A stretch of 64,000 bases of DNA from contig NC_058513.1 of the NCBI RefSeq assembly GCF_020382885.2, positions 19,349,713-19,413,712 on the forward strand. Direction: 5' to 3'. The notes beneath the pieces are model-generated. The model was not told where the DNA came from. It did not search any database and saw nothing but the letters and a program-made list of their open reading frames with translations. Positions within the stretch are counted from its first letter, which is position 1. Each line of letters begins with the position of its first letter. This document shows, one piece after another, positions 23,701 to 34,264 of the stretch. The position numbers and the translations under genes are program-made. Source of the DNA: Scatophagus argus. Its lineage: Eukaryota > Chordata > Actinopteri > Scatophagidae.

Positions 23701-24955
23701 TTGGCAGCAGGTTGATTGTGGCCCACACTTAAGCAAGCAAATCAACTGTGAATTGTTGTTAGCGCTTTTAGATGCGTATTCTTTGACCAGTCCACAACTT
23801 CCACTCATAACGAACCAGTTAGGCCCAGCAGTGCGGCGGCCATTCTGTTAGTTCAGTCTTTTCATCAGCCAGAACTGAAAGTTGCGACTGCATGTTTCTG
23901 CACACCAACGATATGTTAGTTTTCATCACATCATGCTGACGTCAGGTTTATACGAGCTGAATGTCTCACCAGGACGTGGAGGGGTCGTGGTCCTGTGACT
24001 TCTGGACACCACAGCTCAAGATGTCCTCAACCTACCAACAAACCGACTCATTTCAGCACCTGCTGGGACACTTTGTGAGGACATGTTGGAATACTTTCCA
24101 GCTGTCCTTGAGGCCTTTTCTTAAAAACCAAGTGTTTATAGTGCCTACACCAGCCAGTGGAATGAGGAGCTTGAGCTCTGTGAAGACATTATTAGTGCTG
24201 ATTACAGCAGCTTTAGTGTGGACAATAATCATGAAAATAAGCAAGAAGACGTCTCTACCAGCTGCTGACACAGTGAACGTATCAGGACAGGACAGTCAGA
24301 GGACAGGAGGGATGAGTCAGCCCTCTGATTGGTCCAGTCAGTGAGGCAGCACAGCAGCCTCAGCTCAGCTCCTGTCCTACTTTCTGTCTCACGTCGTCAC
24401 AACAGCTCTGTGCTTTAGCAACCGCTGTTGCTAAGGAGGAGGAGGAGACAAGACTGCTAAGGACAGACAGACAGAGAGACAGACAGGGAAACAGACTCAG
24501 TCTGAGTGCGAGCTTTAATTTTAAAGGACAGTTACAGCGTGTTTTTATGGGGTCTCTCCTCTCATGTTTCCAACTCTTTCTCTTTTCTCTCCTCACCACT
24601 TTCTCCCCTTCCTTTCTATTCCTTTCCTCCCTTGTTTCCTTCCTTGTTTCCTCCTCTCCTCTCCTCCAGCTGGATTTGTTTTCCTCTCAGTCTGAGCACA
24701 TGAGGTTCAATGTGTCCGGGCTGCAGGGAGGGGGAGCAGAGGGAGGAGAGCAGCAGGCGGCGGCCTCTCATTGGATAAAAGTAGGTCAAGCCGGCCCACT
24801 CATGTGACCCAGCAGTCCTCCCTGCAGGTCGGGAGTGTGTGACTTGATCTGCAAATGAAATGCGGGAACAAACGAAAACCGCGAGTGGAGCCGCAGAGGA
24901 AAAGTTCAAACTGAAGGAAACACGACAGTCACATCACGCGGTGGCTCTTTTATAG
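20740..24955. other. Intergenic, stxbp4 to hlf: no gene supported
   Basis: I see no exon with convincing family similarity. Contents: a (CA)13 tract at 21942-21968, a dispersed element at about 22235-22350, and pyrimidine-rich sequence at 24560-24680. Open frames of up to 127 codons occur here but lack recognisable domains or splice logic. Confidence 0.55.
22235..22350 (+). repeat. Dispersed teleost repeat (GCCATCTTGG...GACCATATTTGG)
   Basis: GCCATCTTGGTTTTTT followed by CCAGAAGTGACCATATTTGG is a recurrent repeat text in percomorph genomes (recalled). Class unknown, probably non-autonomous. Confidence 0.45.
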
Positions 24956-25216
24956 CTTTGATTTTTTAAATCATACACCGCCATGAGGCCAGAAAAACAC
25001 CAATAAGTCAGTCCAGTCGCTTCTCCTGCACCAAACTCTGTGCGTTTATTTACTGATTTACGGTTGTGACCGTTCATTGACAGCCACAATCAAAGTCGCG
25101 TTCACACACACACTGCGCGTGTCAGTCAGAACCTCAGACCTGGACTACACGGTGTGGTGTGGGAGGAGGGACAGGAGGGAGGAGGGACAGGGGGAGGAGG
25201 TGTTTGGCTCGCGCTT

Positions 25217-25224
25217 TGACGTCA
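25217..25224 (+). promoter_or_regulatory. Consensus cAMP response element upstream of hlf
   Basis: A perfect palindromic CRE (TGACGTCA) lies 242 bases before the first hlf ATG, inside GC-rich sequence that is probably the hlf promoter or 5' UTR. CREB/ATF-family proteins bind this site. Whether it is used here is inference. Confidence 0.5.
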
Positions 25225-25458
25225 GCAGTCCTCACACACGGGATCGGTCGGTCTGTCCGCCTCCTGCAGCCCGGTCAGGCACAGCCGCACGCCTCCCGCG
25301 TCCAGCCGTACTGCTTCTTTCCACCGCACGGCTGTCTTCATGTAGACCGCAGAGCCGGGCACGACAGCTGATTCACTCTTTTCTTTTTAGGCCTATTTTT
25401 GCTGCTTCTTCTTGTTCCTGTTGTTTTTAATTTGGCTCGATTGGATCCCCGGCTGCCA

Positions 25459-25591
25459 ATGCAGGGAGGCCTGATGGAGAAGATGTCCCGACACCCCGTC
25501 CCGCTCAATCCAAGTTTTCTCCCCCCGGCGACGCACGGAGTCCTCAAGTCCCTCCTGGAAAACCCGATGAAGCTGCCGCTGCATCACGAAG
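25459..25591 (+). CDS. hlf: hlf exon 1
   Basis: It opens with two in-frame ATGs, at 25459 (MQGGLMEKM) and 25474 (MEKMSRHP). The second matches the human start, so the first may add five residues. It ends LPLHHE plus one base before GTGAAG. Confidence 0.93.
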
Positions 25592-28430
25592 GTGAAGTTG
25601 GGAGAGAAAGTGTGTGGCACTTAAATTCACTGACAGCCAGCCTGCCGGTCCGTGGTGTCCGCGTCTCTGAGCACGGACGTGATTAGTGAGGAATGTGAGG
25701 CGTCGGACCTGCAGGACTGACGCGTTTCTGTGCACCTGAATAAGTCCTGCCGCCTCGCACGTTTAAACGTTTAACGGAGGCTGACGCTTCAGCTGAACCA
25801 CAGAAACTTCTCAGAACAGGCAGGTCAGCCTTAATGCCCTCTCGGAGCAGAACTGTGCTCGGAAAGTTCACTTCCAGCAGGCTGAGGGGGCAGGATCGTG
25901 TCGGTGAAGTGCCGAACCCACCTGACGGGCTCTCACCACACTCTGTGCGGCCTTTACAGCATTTAGCCTGAAAATATTTCAAATGTTGGTTTTCAGAGCA
26001 CAGAGTGGCGCGTTCAGCTGACAGGTTTGGTCACATTTTAACAAAATATGCACGTTTGGCTTGGGACTCTTTGCTTCAAAGTGATTTCTGTCAGTGCTGC
26101 AGCTCTAAAATGTTGTTTTTAAAGGCTTCTCTGCACTTGGGTTCGTTGTTGATCTAAAAGCTGCTGAGTCTTAAGTGGGTTTTAGTCCAGATGAACCTTC
26201 CAGACCAAACATGTGGCACATCAGCGCCATCAGAAAACACTGGTCTCAGTCGTTTGGTTTCCGCTCGACCCCTGAGGATTCTCGTGTCGTGAGCGGGTCC
26301 TCTTCGGTCCGGAACGCGTTAGACCCGTGAGCACAGAATCGCAGAGACTGTGTCCTCAGGGTGACCACTGTGACCAGACCGAGTCAGTTTACGCCCTCAG
26401 CTCGTCCCCCAAGTTTTTCCCTCCCTGAACACACGACCTCACGTCTGTCTGGTGGTTTGCTCGCAGCCGACTTAGTTCATGATCGACTCGCACTTGGTCG
26501 GGGTTTTATTGGTCGTTTGGCAAGCGACATGTGTCACAAAGCACTCTCATGGATAATAATTAATGACGTGAACGTTACTGACTCCGTCGGAGCCGATCGA
26601 GGTCCAGCGTTGTGTTCAAGGACCTGCCTCACTGCTGCTAGAAATACAGTCAGCCAGGAGAAGACAGAAAAGTTCAGACATCGTCTTTGTCCATCAGACT
26701 GAGGACACACCTTTGCGTAGTTTGTTTGTCTGAACGTTGTGAAATAAACATCTGAACTCTGAACTGAAAGAGTTTTTTACACCACGTTAAGATGGCCGAC
26801 GCGTCCCCCCACTGTACAAAACCACCTTATCGTGGTGATGTCATTTGGAGCCAGAGCCTTTTGGAATCATGCGAGATGCCACCAGTCAGGGACCTGCTCA
26901 ACAGTACACCCGTCTGACTGCCTCATAGAGCCACTAGTGGTCATAAAGGCTACATGGTGAACTTACTGTAAGACTAAAATTGTCATGGGTGCAGCCTGGA
27001 GGGTGTTAGATATGTCCAGCAGGAAGAACCCGGTCAGCCTGAAGACCGTGTGGGTTCTCCTCCTGACTGTGCTCTTGGATTGGCCCTTGTGGCCATTAGG
27101 GCTCAAACACTCACATCACTGCACTGTTGGCAGCGTGTTGTGTTGGAGGTCAGCTTCACTGACGCTGGTGACGGTGGATGACCACCTGGTCTGTCTACCT
27201 GGGCCTTCCGGGTGGAGCCGGAGGAGGCAGGTTGATGACTGCGACGTTACAAGCCACATGATCAGAACCGTGAACGAGGTACAGAACAGGTGGTAGCACC
27301 TGTGGAAAGAATCGGCCACAGCAAAAAGGTCATAATGGTAAAAGGTCATAATAATCACGTCAGCAGAACACAACAGGAAGTAACACATCATAATGATATC
27401 AGAGCGATCTCAAAATGAAAATAAGGTGGCGCTCGCTGATTCGTTTCCTCTGCCCTCTCGTACAGCTTTTGGCAAGGAGCAGGAGAAGGAGAAGAACCTG
27501 GAGGAGGAGCGCAGTGCGCCCCAGTCGGCCTTCCTGGGCCCCACCCTGTGGGACAAGACCCTGCCCTACGATGGAGACACCTTCCAGCTAGAGTACATGG
27601 ACCTGGAGGAGTTCCTGTCTGAGAACGGGATCCCCTCCAGCCCCTCACAGCACCACCACAACCAGCACCAACCACACACTCCGACATGCCAGCCGCCAAT
27701 CATGCCACAAGCCCCGCCCACACCTGCGCCATCCGTGATGGACCTCAGCAACCACGCCTCCACCTCCGTACACACGAGCGTCGTCTCTCCGAACTGCCTG
27801 CACGGCAGCCCAGCCAGAGCAGGTAACACACACTTTTTAACAAACACTGAAACTCCTCTCTGCATTCAACCATCACTGACTGAACACACACACACACACA
27901 CATGCAACATGCAGTGAAACACACACTGACTGACTGAAGACAGGCCTCAGGTCTGCACAGGAGCTTTGGAAACCAGTGGTGGTGAAACATCCTCCACAAA
28001 TCTAAAACAATAAAACTTTTGCTCCTCAGCTCAAAGGTTTTGTCCTCCAAGTTTCATGGAAGTTTTCAAACACGTTTTGTTAAATCCTGCCACCAGCCCT
28101 CTCATCTCCTGTGTGTGTGTGTGTGTGTGTGTGTGAGTGTGTGAGTGTGTGTACAAAGTTGTGAAGGGTGGAGCTTCTGCTTTTCAAGTCTTTTACTTGC
28201 TTGTGTTCCTCATGTTTATAGAGAAAGAAAACAAACCGTCCTCAGCATGCAGAGACATGTGACTCAGCTGTGTGTGTGTGTGTGTGTGTGCGCGCGTGCG
28301 TGTCTGCATGGGATCAGTGTTTTAAGAACATAGTGTTCCCTTCAGAAGTAGGCCAGGGGGCGGCAACCTTCACATCAGCGCACACCAATTTTCCAAGCTC
28401 ATGTTTACATTCACATCAACTCATAATCCT

Positions 28431-28474
<44 letters not shown>

Positions 28475-31400
28475 CGCGCACAGGGCTGAGGTGTGTGAGT
28501 CATGTGGGGAGACTCCTCCTGGCTCTGAGTTCAGGTCTTGAGGAGGAGGGCAGCTGCATAAAGGTTGATAATGGAGCTGAGTTTTTAAAGATGACTGACG
28601 CTCGTTCAGGACCGTCAGTGTCTGTCGCTCTGACAAACCTTTCACTTCCAGATGTTGTTGGGTTTTGTGTCCACCGTGAGAGGACGCGTGTGTGTGTGTC
28701 AATGTGAGTTTACAGGAAGTCGTCAGCTCGTGCTGGCGAAGCATGAGCATTTCTGTTGTGCTGTTTTCCCATCAGCTTCAGGACGGATCTGACAAAGTTC
28801 ACATTTTTCCACTTCCACCGCGTGCAGACTGAGCCCGGCAGAGACGGCCGTAATCTGCTGCTCTCAAGTCTAAAAATAGCCCGGTAATCTATGGCATAAT
28901 CTGGCATATTTGTATTCCCGTGCGGCCGTGTGACTTTGCAGCAGATAAGGACGCACTAACAGCTGGTTAGCCAGAAACAAACTGCTGCTGCTACAAAAGC
29001 ACAAAGTTCCTCGTCCTGAGCCTGAGAAGAAGCCCAGAAGTTTCCTCCTTCAGTCCAGTCAAACTCACTTCTGTTGGATGTTTGGGGAAGTGAGTCCACG
29101 GTTCTCAAACAAAAAGAATCTCAGGCTTTCCTGTCGCCTTGTGTTTTGCAGGTCCGGTTTTGGGCAGATTTAAAGGGACAGTCAGTTCAGTATGATGCAA
29201 CTTTATATATTTGAAAACAGTCAACCTGAGTGTCTGTCATTTTGCGTTTTAATGCGCTGGAACTATTTCTTCACTAACAGCAGTGTATCCATCCACCTCA
29301 TACGTGTGCGGCGTCTCGGGCCACAGCGCAGGTTGTCAGGCTTTGGTCTCTGCTATCAAACTGTGACTCGCGGCACCGACTGATCCACAGCAAGGTGTTC
29401 CAGCAGTGAGCAGACTGATATCCAACTTCTGTTCTGGGGGAAAGCAGATTTGACAGAACAGAGGGATGATCCTCCCACGTTCTTCATTTGTCAGTGAAGC
29501 AATCGCCGACAGTGAAGTTCCTGTTCTCGGGACAGTTTGTAAACAAGAAACACACAAACAGACCATCGAACAAACATGAAGTGTGCTGAGTCACACGGCA
29601 GCGTGCTGTGGGCTGCGATCTCATCACAGTCAGAGGAACGTGGGACGGAAACGTCCACGCTGTGTGGGAAACCTCAGGAACTGCGGCCGAGCGGCTCACG
29701 CACATGAAAGCACTCGTGTTTTACACACACACACATACACACACGGCGGCGGGTCACATGTCCCCGTACGCTGCGACAGGACATGCACGTGTCAGGATGT
29801 CTGTCGGCGTCACGTTTGAGGCAGCGAGGTGCACCGTGCGCCTCAGCTGCCCCTCCACATCACACACGGACGGTGCCTTCGAGTGACAAACACAGAGTGG
29901 GAAAATTCCCAGCTGCTTGTGTTGCCTCTCACACCTCCTGAGGTTCAGGTGCAGGATGATCGTTAAGTTTATTTGAGTCTGTGTGTTAACCCAAACAGAG
30001 AAGGGGCTTATGGGTAATCGTAGATGGCAGAGCAGCCAACACACACTTGCGTGTGCACCTGCAGGCCGAGCTGCTGCGTTTTGTGCGCACGGCGCCGAGC
30101 GTTTGTTCCGTTCAACAGGTGTTCAGATCTGGTCAGACGTCCTGATGGAGAGCTGCTGTCTGCAGGTTCAGGCAGACTGCGAGTGACGGTCCAGTTGAGG
30201 AGACTCTGTGTGTGTTTTACCGACTGCAGAGGAGTTTCTTCATCTACACTCAGTCTTCACTCGAGTCTTAACATTTGTGTTAAGGCAGGCGTGTGTTAAT
30301 GAAGGCACCCACAGTTTGTGTTACATAACGTCTGTCTGTCTGTGAGAGATGAGGGAGGAAAAACTGCTCAGAAAACTGAGGCTGCGATGTGGTTTTGACC
30401 CTGGATGTGTTCTTGGAAACACTTCAGGGTGTCGTGAATGTGGACTTCAGAGATCGGAGGACGACCTCCCGACTCTTCCTTCATCCACATCGTCCCTGTG
30501 ATCTGCAGCTCCTCATCTGAGAGGCAGCTGCGGACGTCCCTTCATATTTTAGCAGATTTTCACAGCCGGCCCACGTTTTCCTCAGCCCACCGAGCACACA
30601 GCAGAGGAGACACCGAGTCCATCAGCGGGTCAGCCTGGAGTCTCGCTGAGGGAGGACAGAAATGACTTGGGGCAGGAAAACGGTTTCATTTTTGGGTTAA
30701 ATGTTCCTGTTTGTCACCTGAACCTGCTCACAGTCTCTTCATTATCACACACAAGTTGGCGCGATGCTAAACACACACACACACAGAGATTTGTTTGACT
30801 TCAGGTCTGTCGCCCCCTGCTGGCTGCAGCTCGTCACTGCAGCCTCACGGGACGTCAGCTGGGTCACCATAACTTTATGATGTGAGCAGAAGTTTCTTTA
30901 CAATAAAGCAAATTTAAAAGTAAGTTAGTTTCAGCACTAAGATGTTTTCATGCGTCAGAATACTCGGAGCAGCTGAAACCTTATTAACTTATTAAAATTA
31001 ATCAGTAGTTCATGATCTCTCTGTTGTCTCATGTGCTTTTAATGTATTTAAAACGGTTATTGATTTTCAGTAACATTTCTATTTCAGCTTCTTTGTATTT
31101 TTCTATTGTTTGTTTTTGTATCTTTGACTATTCGGTCACGTGTTGAACAAATGGAAACAAGGAGGGAAATTATTGATTTTTGATGTCTTGAATTGATCAT
31201 CGGTGACCATCAATTCCGATCCCACAAGCTGGGAATAGTTTTAGGACTCCTGTGAGACTGAGTGTTAAAAGAGTGGACTTGTCCTCCTGCAGGCCTCCCG
31301 AACTCCAGAAACACTCCCAGCCCCATCGACCCAGACTCCATCCAGGTTCCTGTTAGATACGAGCCCGACCCGGCCGACCTGGCTCTGTCCAGCGTGCCGG

Positions 31401-32564
31401 GCCAGGAGATGTTCGACCCACGCAAACGCAAGTTCTCGGCCGAGGAGCTGAAACCACAGCCCATGATCAAGAAAGCTCGCAAGGTGTTCATCCCAGAGGA
31501 CCTGAAGGTAAGCTGGAGTCTGTTCTGATGAGCGCTTTGGCCTTCTGTTCAGTATGTGAGAATCGTCGAAGCTCGAATTAGCTTGTTACGCTGATTGTAT
31601 TTTCATCTGCATCACGATGTCACATGACGGTGAGACACACGAGGGGAAAAGTGACGAAGCATCGGTCGGTTCTCAAGGCTCTGCAGAGCCTCCACACTGT
31701 GAGGACCTTTAAGGAAAAGCCTTCTGACTACAATCGACCGGGGGACTCTCCTATTGGCCGGCTCGCGCTCCGGGTGGGGGAGGGGGCGTGTCCTGTTGCT
31801 TAAGAGGCTTATATCAGACTGAGAAGGCAGCCCTCTTTGTGATCCTGCTCCCGCTTCTCTGTCTGTCCAGTGACACTCACACAAAGCTGTCAGCTCCTCC
31901 TCTGCGGGCATGAGCAGTCGTGTTAAAGCTGCAGTAAGTGATGTTTGACCACAAGGGGGCAGAGACATCCACAGCTTCCTGGAGCTGAGACCAAAACCTG
32001 AGCTCACAAACTGGTTTTCACGTTTCTGTGACTCAGTGAGCTTTAGAGCTGCTGGAAATCGTGTGGTTTTTGTGGTTTTGACAGAGCTGCGCTGACATTT
32101 TCCACCTGCGTCCAGTCTTTGTGCTATGCTAGGCTAACTACGTCCTGATGCTACTTAATTTTCTTAGAGAAAGTGACTTAGATCATCTCCCCCCATCACT
32201 ACCGCAGCTCCTTTATTATCTTTGCTTTGTTTGGGAGAAAATGTGGGTTAGTTGTCTTTATTTTGGTGAACTTTTGTCATAAGAGATGAAACTAAGAAGA
32301 ATCCCTTTTATCACGTCTCCGCTCTCTTCACTTGTGTCCTTCGAGCAGGATGACAAATACTGGGCCAGGCGCAGGAAGAACAACATGGCAGCCAAGCGGT
32401 CCCGGGACGCGAGGCGGCTCAAAGAGAACCAGATTGCCATCCGAGCCGGCTTCCTGGAGAAGGAGAACTCTGCTCTGAGGCAGGAGGTGGCCGACCTGAG
32501 GAAAGAGCTGGGGCGCACCAAGAACATCCTGGCCAAGTACGAGGCGCAGCACGGGCCGCTGTGA
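25459..32564 (+). CDS. hlf: Hepatic leukemia factor, PAR-bZIP transcription factor (complete, 4 exons)
   Basis: HLF is a nuclear PAR-bZIP activator that binds D-box sites (RTTAYGTAAY) as a homodimer, or as a heterodimer with DBP and TEF, in circadian and tissue-specific expression. The exons 25459-25591, 27466-27822, 31293-31507 and 32349-32564 join in phase into 306 residues, or 301 from the second ATG at 25474 (MEKMSR, as in human; human is 295). Regions in order: the N-terminal [14 protein letters not shown] block; the activation region ([31 protein letters not shown]); a His/Gln/Pro-rich stretch; the PAR domain ([15 protein letters not shown] to [12 protein letters not shown]); the basic region [17 protein letters not shown]; and the leucine zipper, ending KYEAQHGPL. 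All key DNA-contact residues are present. Teleosts often have two copies (hlfa, hlfb); I cannot say which this is. Confidence 0.97.
25592..27465 (+). other. hlf intron 1, nothing supported
   Basis: 1.9 kb with no exon, no obvious repeat copy and no RNA gene that I can recognise. GC content is elevated near exon 1, in keeping with promoter-proximal sequence. Confidence 0.6.
27466..27822 (+). CDS. hlf: hlf exon 2: activation region
   Basis: Acceptor CTCGTACAG, donor AGAGCAG|GTAACA. It encodes [18 protein letters not shown] and [16 protein letters not shown], virtually identical to human. A tail of His/Gln/Pro follows that is longer than in human. Confidence 0.97.
27845..27925 (+). repeat. Partial dispersed repeat (CTCTGCATT...CATGCAACATGCAGTG)
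   Basis: CTCTGCATTCAACCATCACTG, then a CA tract and CATGCAACATGCAGTGAAAC, recurs at about 62778-62845. The two are copies of one element. The CTCTGCATTTAACCC part also occurs in the SINE-like element at 9108-9344. Confidence 0.6.
28432..28479 (+). repeat. (AC)n microsatellite
   Basis: About 24 units, the last third interrupted by GC. Confidence 0.96.
31293..31507 (+). CDS. hlf: hlf exon 3: PAR domain
   Basis: Acceptor TCCTGCAG, donor CTGAAG|GTAAGC. It encodes the proline- and acid-rich PAR domain ([44 protein letters not shown]). Confidence 0.98.
31508..32348 (+). other. hlf intron 3
   Basis: 841 bases. It contains a reversed partial copy (about 32105-32150, CCAGTCTTTGTGCTATGCTAGGCTAAC) of the repeat at 18675-18775. 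Nothing coding. Confidence 0.6.
32349..32564 (+). CDS. hlf: hlf exon 4: bZIP domain and stop
   Basis: Acceptor TCGAGCAG. It encodes [19 protein letters not shown], the basic region, then the zipper ([25 protein letters not shown]). It ends KYEAQHGPL and TGA (32562-32564), as in human KYEARHGPL. Confidence 0.98.
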   Translation, partial: DDKYWARRRKNNMAAKRSRDARRLKENQIAIRAGFLEKENSALRQEVADLRKELGRTKNILAKYEAQHGPL

Positions 32565-32710
32565 GGACACACACGCACACTCACACACACTCTGAGAATG
32601 ATGACCCGGCCTCCTCCTGATCCACCAGCGACCCTCTTCTCACCTCACACGGTCCTGACGGCTCGACTCACAGCAGGCGAAGGGTTTTGTGGCCCTTTGA
32701 GGTTGTTTCA

Positions 32711-32767
32711 GTGATCTCATTGGACTCGGACCGATGACACGTCAGTCCGAGTCCAATGAGACGTCAC
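32711..32767. repeat. Perfect 17 bp foldback in hlf 3' UTR
   Basis: Left arm 32715-32731, right arm 32745-32761, with 17 perfectly complementary bases and a 13-base loop. GTGA (32711-32714) can extend the stem with TCAC (32764-32767) across a two-base bulge. It lies about 150 bases after the hlf stop. Confidence 0.95.
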
Positions 32768-34171
32768 CAGATTGTGTGCTCTGTCGGAGCCAGGAGCGTT
32801 AACGACAGTATTCCCAGCTTCCTCCTTAACGTTTGCCATCTGTTTCCGTGGCAACAGTGGCCGAGCCGCTGGTTAAAGACGGGCAGTCTGCTCCTGAGCC
32901 GTGAGTCGAGCCCATTGGTCAGGACTTTCACTCACACACACACCTGTAGGACGTCTCTTTGGCCCTGCGAGTTCCCATCTCTGACTGCCGCCACACTGAA
33001 GCCGCCTGCTGTCTGACCTTTGACCCCTCCTCCTCTCCCTGTGTTCGGTAAAGGCACTTTAGAACGTCTCAGACTCCGCCCCCGGCCCAGGTGTGTTCCC
33101 GCAGTGCACCTGTTCACATGTGTATACCTGCCTCGTTCTGCTCCTGATGACTCTGTGTGTGAATGTGTAGCGCCTCCTGTTGGTCAGTCAGCTCGTGTCC
33201 TGTTTCCTGTTCCTGTCAGGGGGTCAGTGTTTTTATGAACATTTCTGGAAAGAGGACAGTGGATTTCAGAAGTTCACACTCACTGACTTTGATATTGTGC
33301 CCCAAAATGCCAAAAGTCTTTCCTAGTAGCCCATGAAAATTTTTTGATAAATTTGTTAAAAGCCCCCGCAAAGCATCTGTTCTGGTCATCGAGCTGACAG
33401 CATCAGTGAGCGCGTCTTTAAAAGCTCAAGTCATGACGAGACCCGAATCGAGCGGAACCCAAAGACACTCGACGTTTTCTGTTTTTTTTCTGGCCTCGTG
33501 ACTTTGACCTTCGGTGCTGACGTGACTTCACGCTGAGAATGTGAGCTGAAACCTGTCAGCGTTTGAACGTCCTGCACGTCCCGTCCATCCGTGTGACGTC
33601 CCGCGTCTCTCTGGGACTGACGGAGTCCGTTAAAGTCCGCTCAGAAAGGCTGGAGAAACGGCCGCAGGCCCACACTCGCGCTGCTTTGTCAGTTGAAACG
33701 GCGAGCGTTCGCTCAGTCAGGTGATACGGAGCAAAGCGAGGGCATCGCAGCCAGAGCTTTCAGGATCACCTTTAGTGTGAGTGAGATCATCTGGGATCCT
33801 GACATTTTTCTGATTATCCTCCTTAGCCTCCTCTTTTTGTCCAAATCAGTCTCATTGATGACACATAATCGTTATCAGAAGACAGTGAGGTCACGTGAAC
33901 GTGTTTTAACTGAAGGCGATCGAAGGTGATGCTCTTTTAACCACAGAGTGACTGATTTTATTTGTGGGTAATCAGAGGAAAACGCGAGTTTGTTTGAAAC
34001 GAGTCGTCTTCAGATGATCCACCTCGATGTCGTCCAGACGAGTGGATCAGCGACGTCGTTTTCTCACAGGATGAGGATGAGGGTTTTTACAGCACTGAGC
34101 TGCACCGTCAGCTGATGTCCTGCCACCTGGTGGCCGGATGGCAGCATTACAGCAATGCTTTTGCAGCTGGA

Positions 34172-34264
34172 CTGTCTGCCTGCCTGCCTGTCTGCCTGCC
34201 TGTCTGTCTGCCTGCCTGTCTGCCTGCCTGCCTGTCTGTCTGCCTGTCTGTCTGTCTGCCTGCC
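34172..34264 (+). repeat. (CTGC/CTGT)n tetranucleotide tract
   Basis: About 23 CTGY units mixing CTGC and CTGT, in the inferred hlf 3' UTR. Open frames across it give Cys/Leu/Pro repeats that are artefacts of the tract. Confidence 0.97.

Larger units (their letters stand above)
27823..31292 (+). other. hlf intron 2: microsatellites and one D-box match
   Basis: It contains TG/CA tracts (28110-28135, 28269-28290, 28432-28479), a partial repeat copy (27845-27925), and a perfect PAR-bZIP site GTTACATAAC (30320-30329). No coding exon seen. Confidence 0.6.

Noticed and set aside
27393-27917. Open frame of 174 codons covering hlf exon 2
   Set aside because: Only 27466-27822 is real exon. The ends are intron read-through past a clear acceptor and donor.
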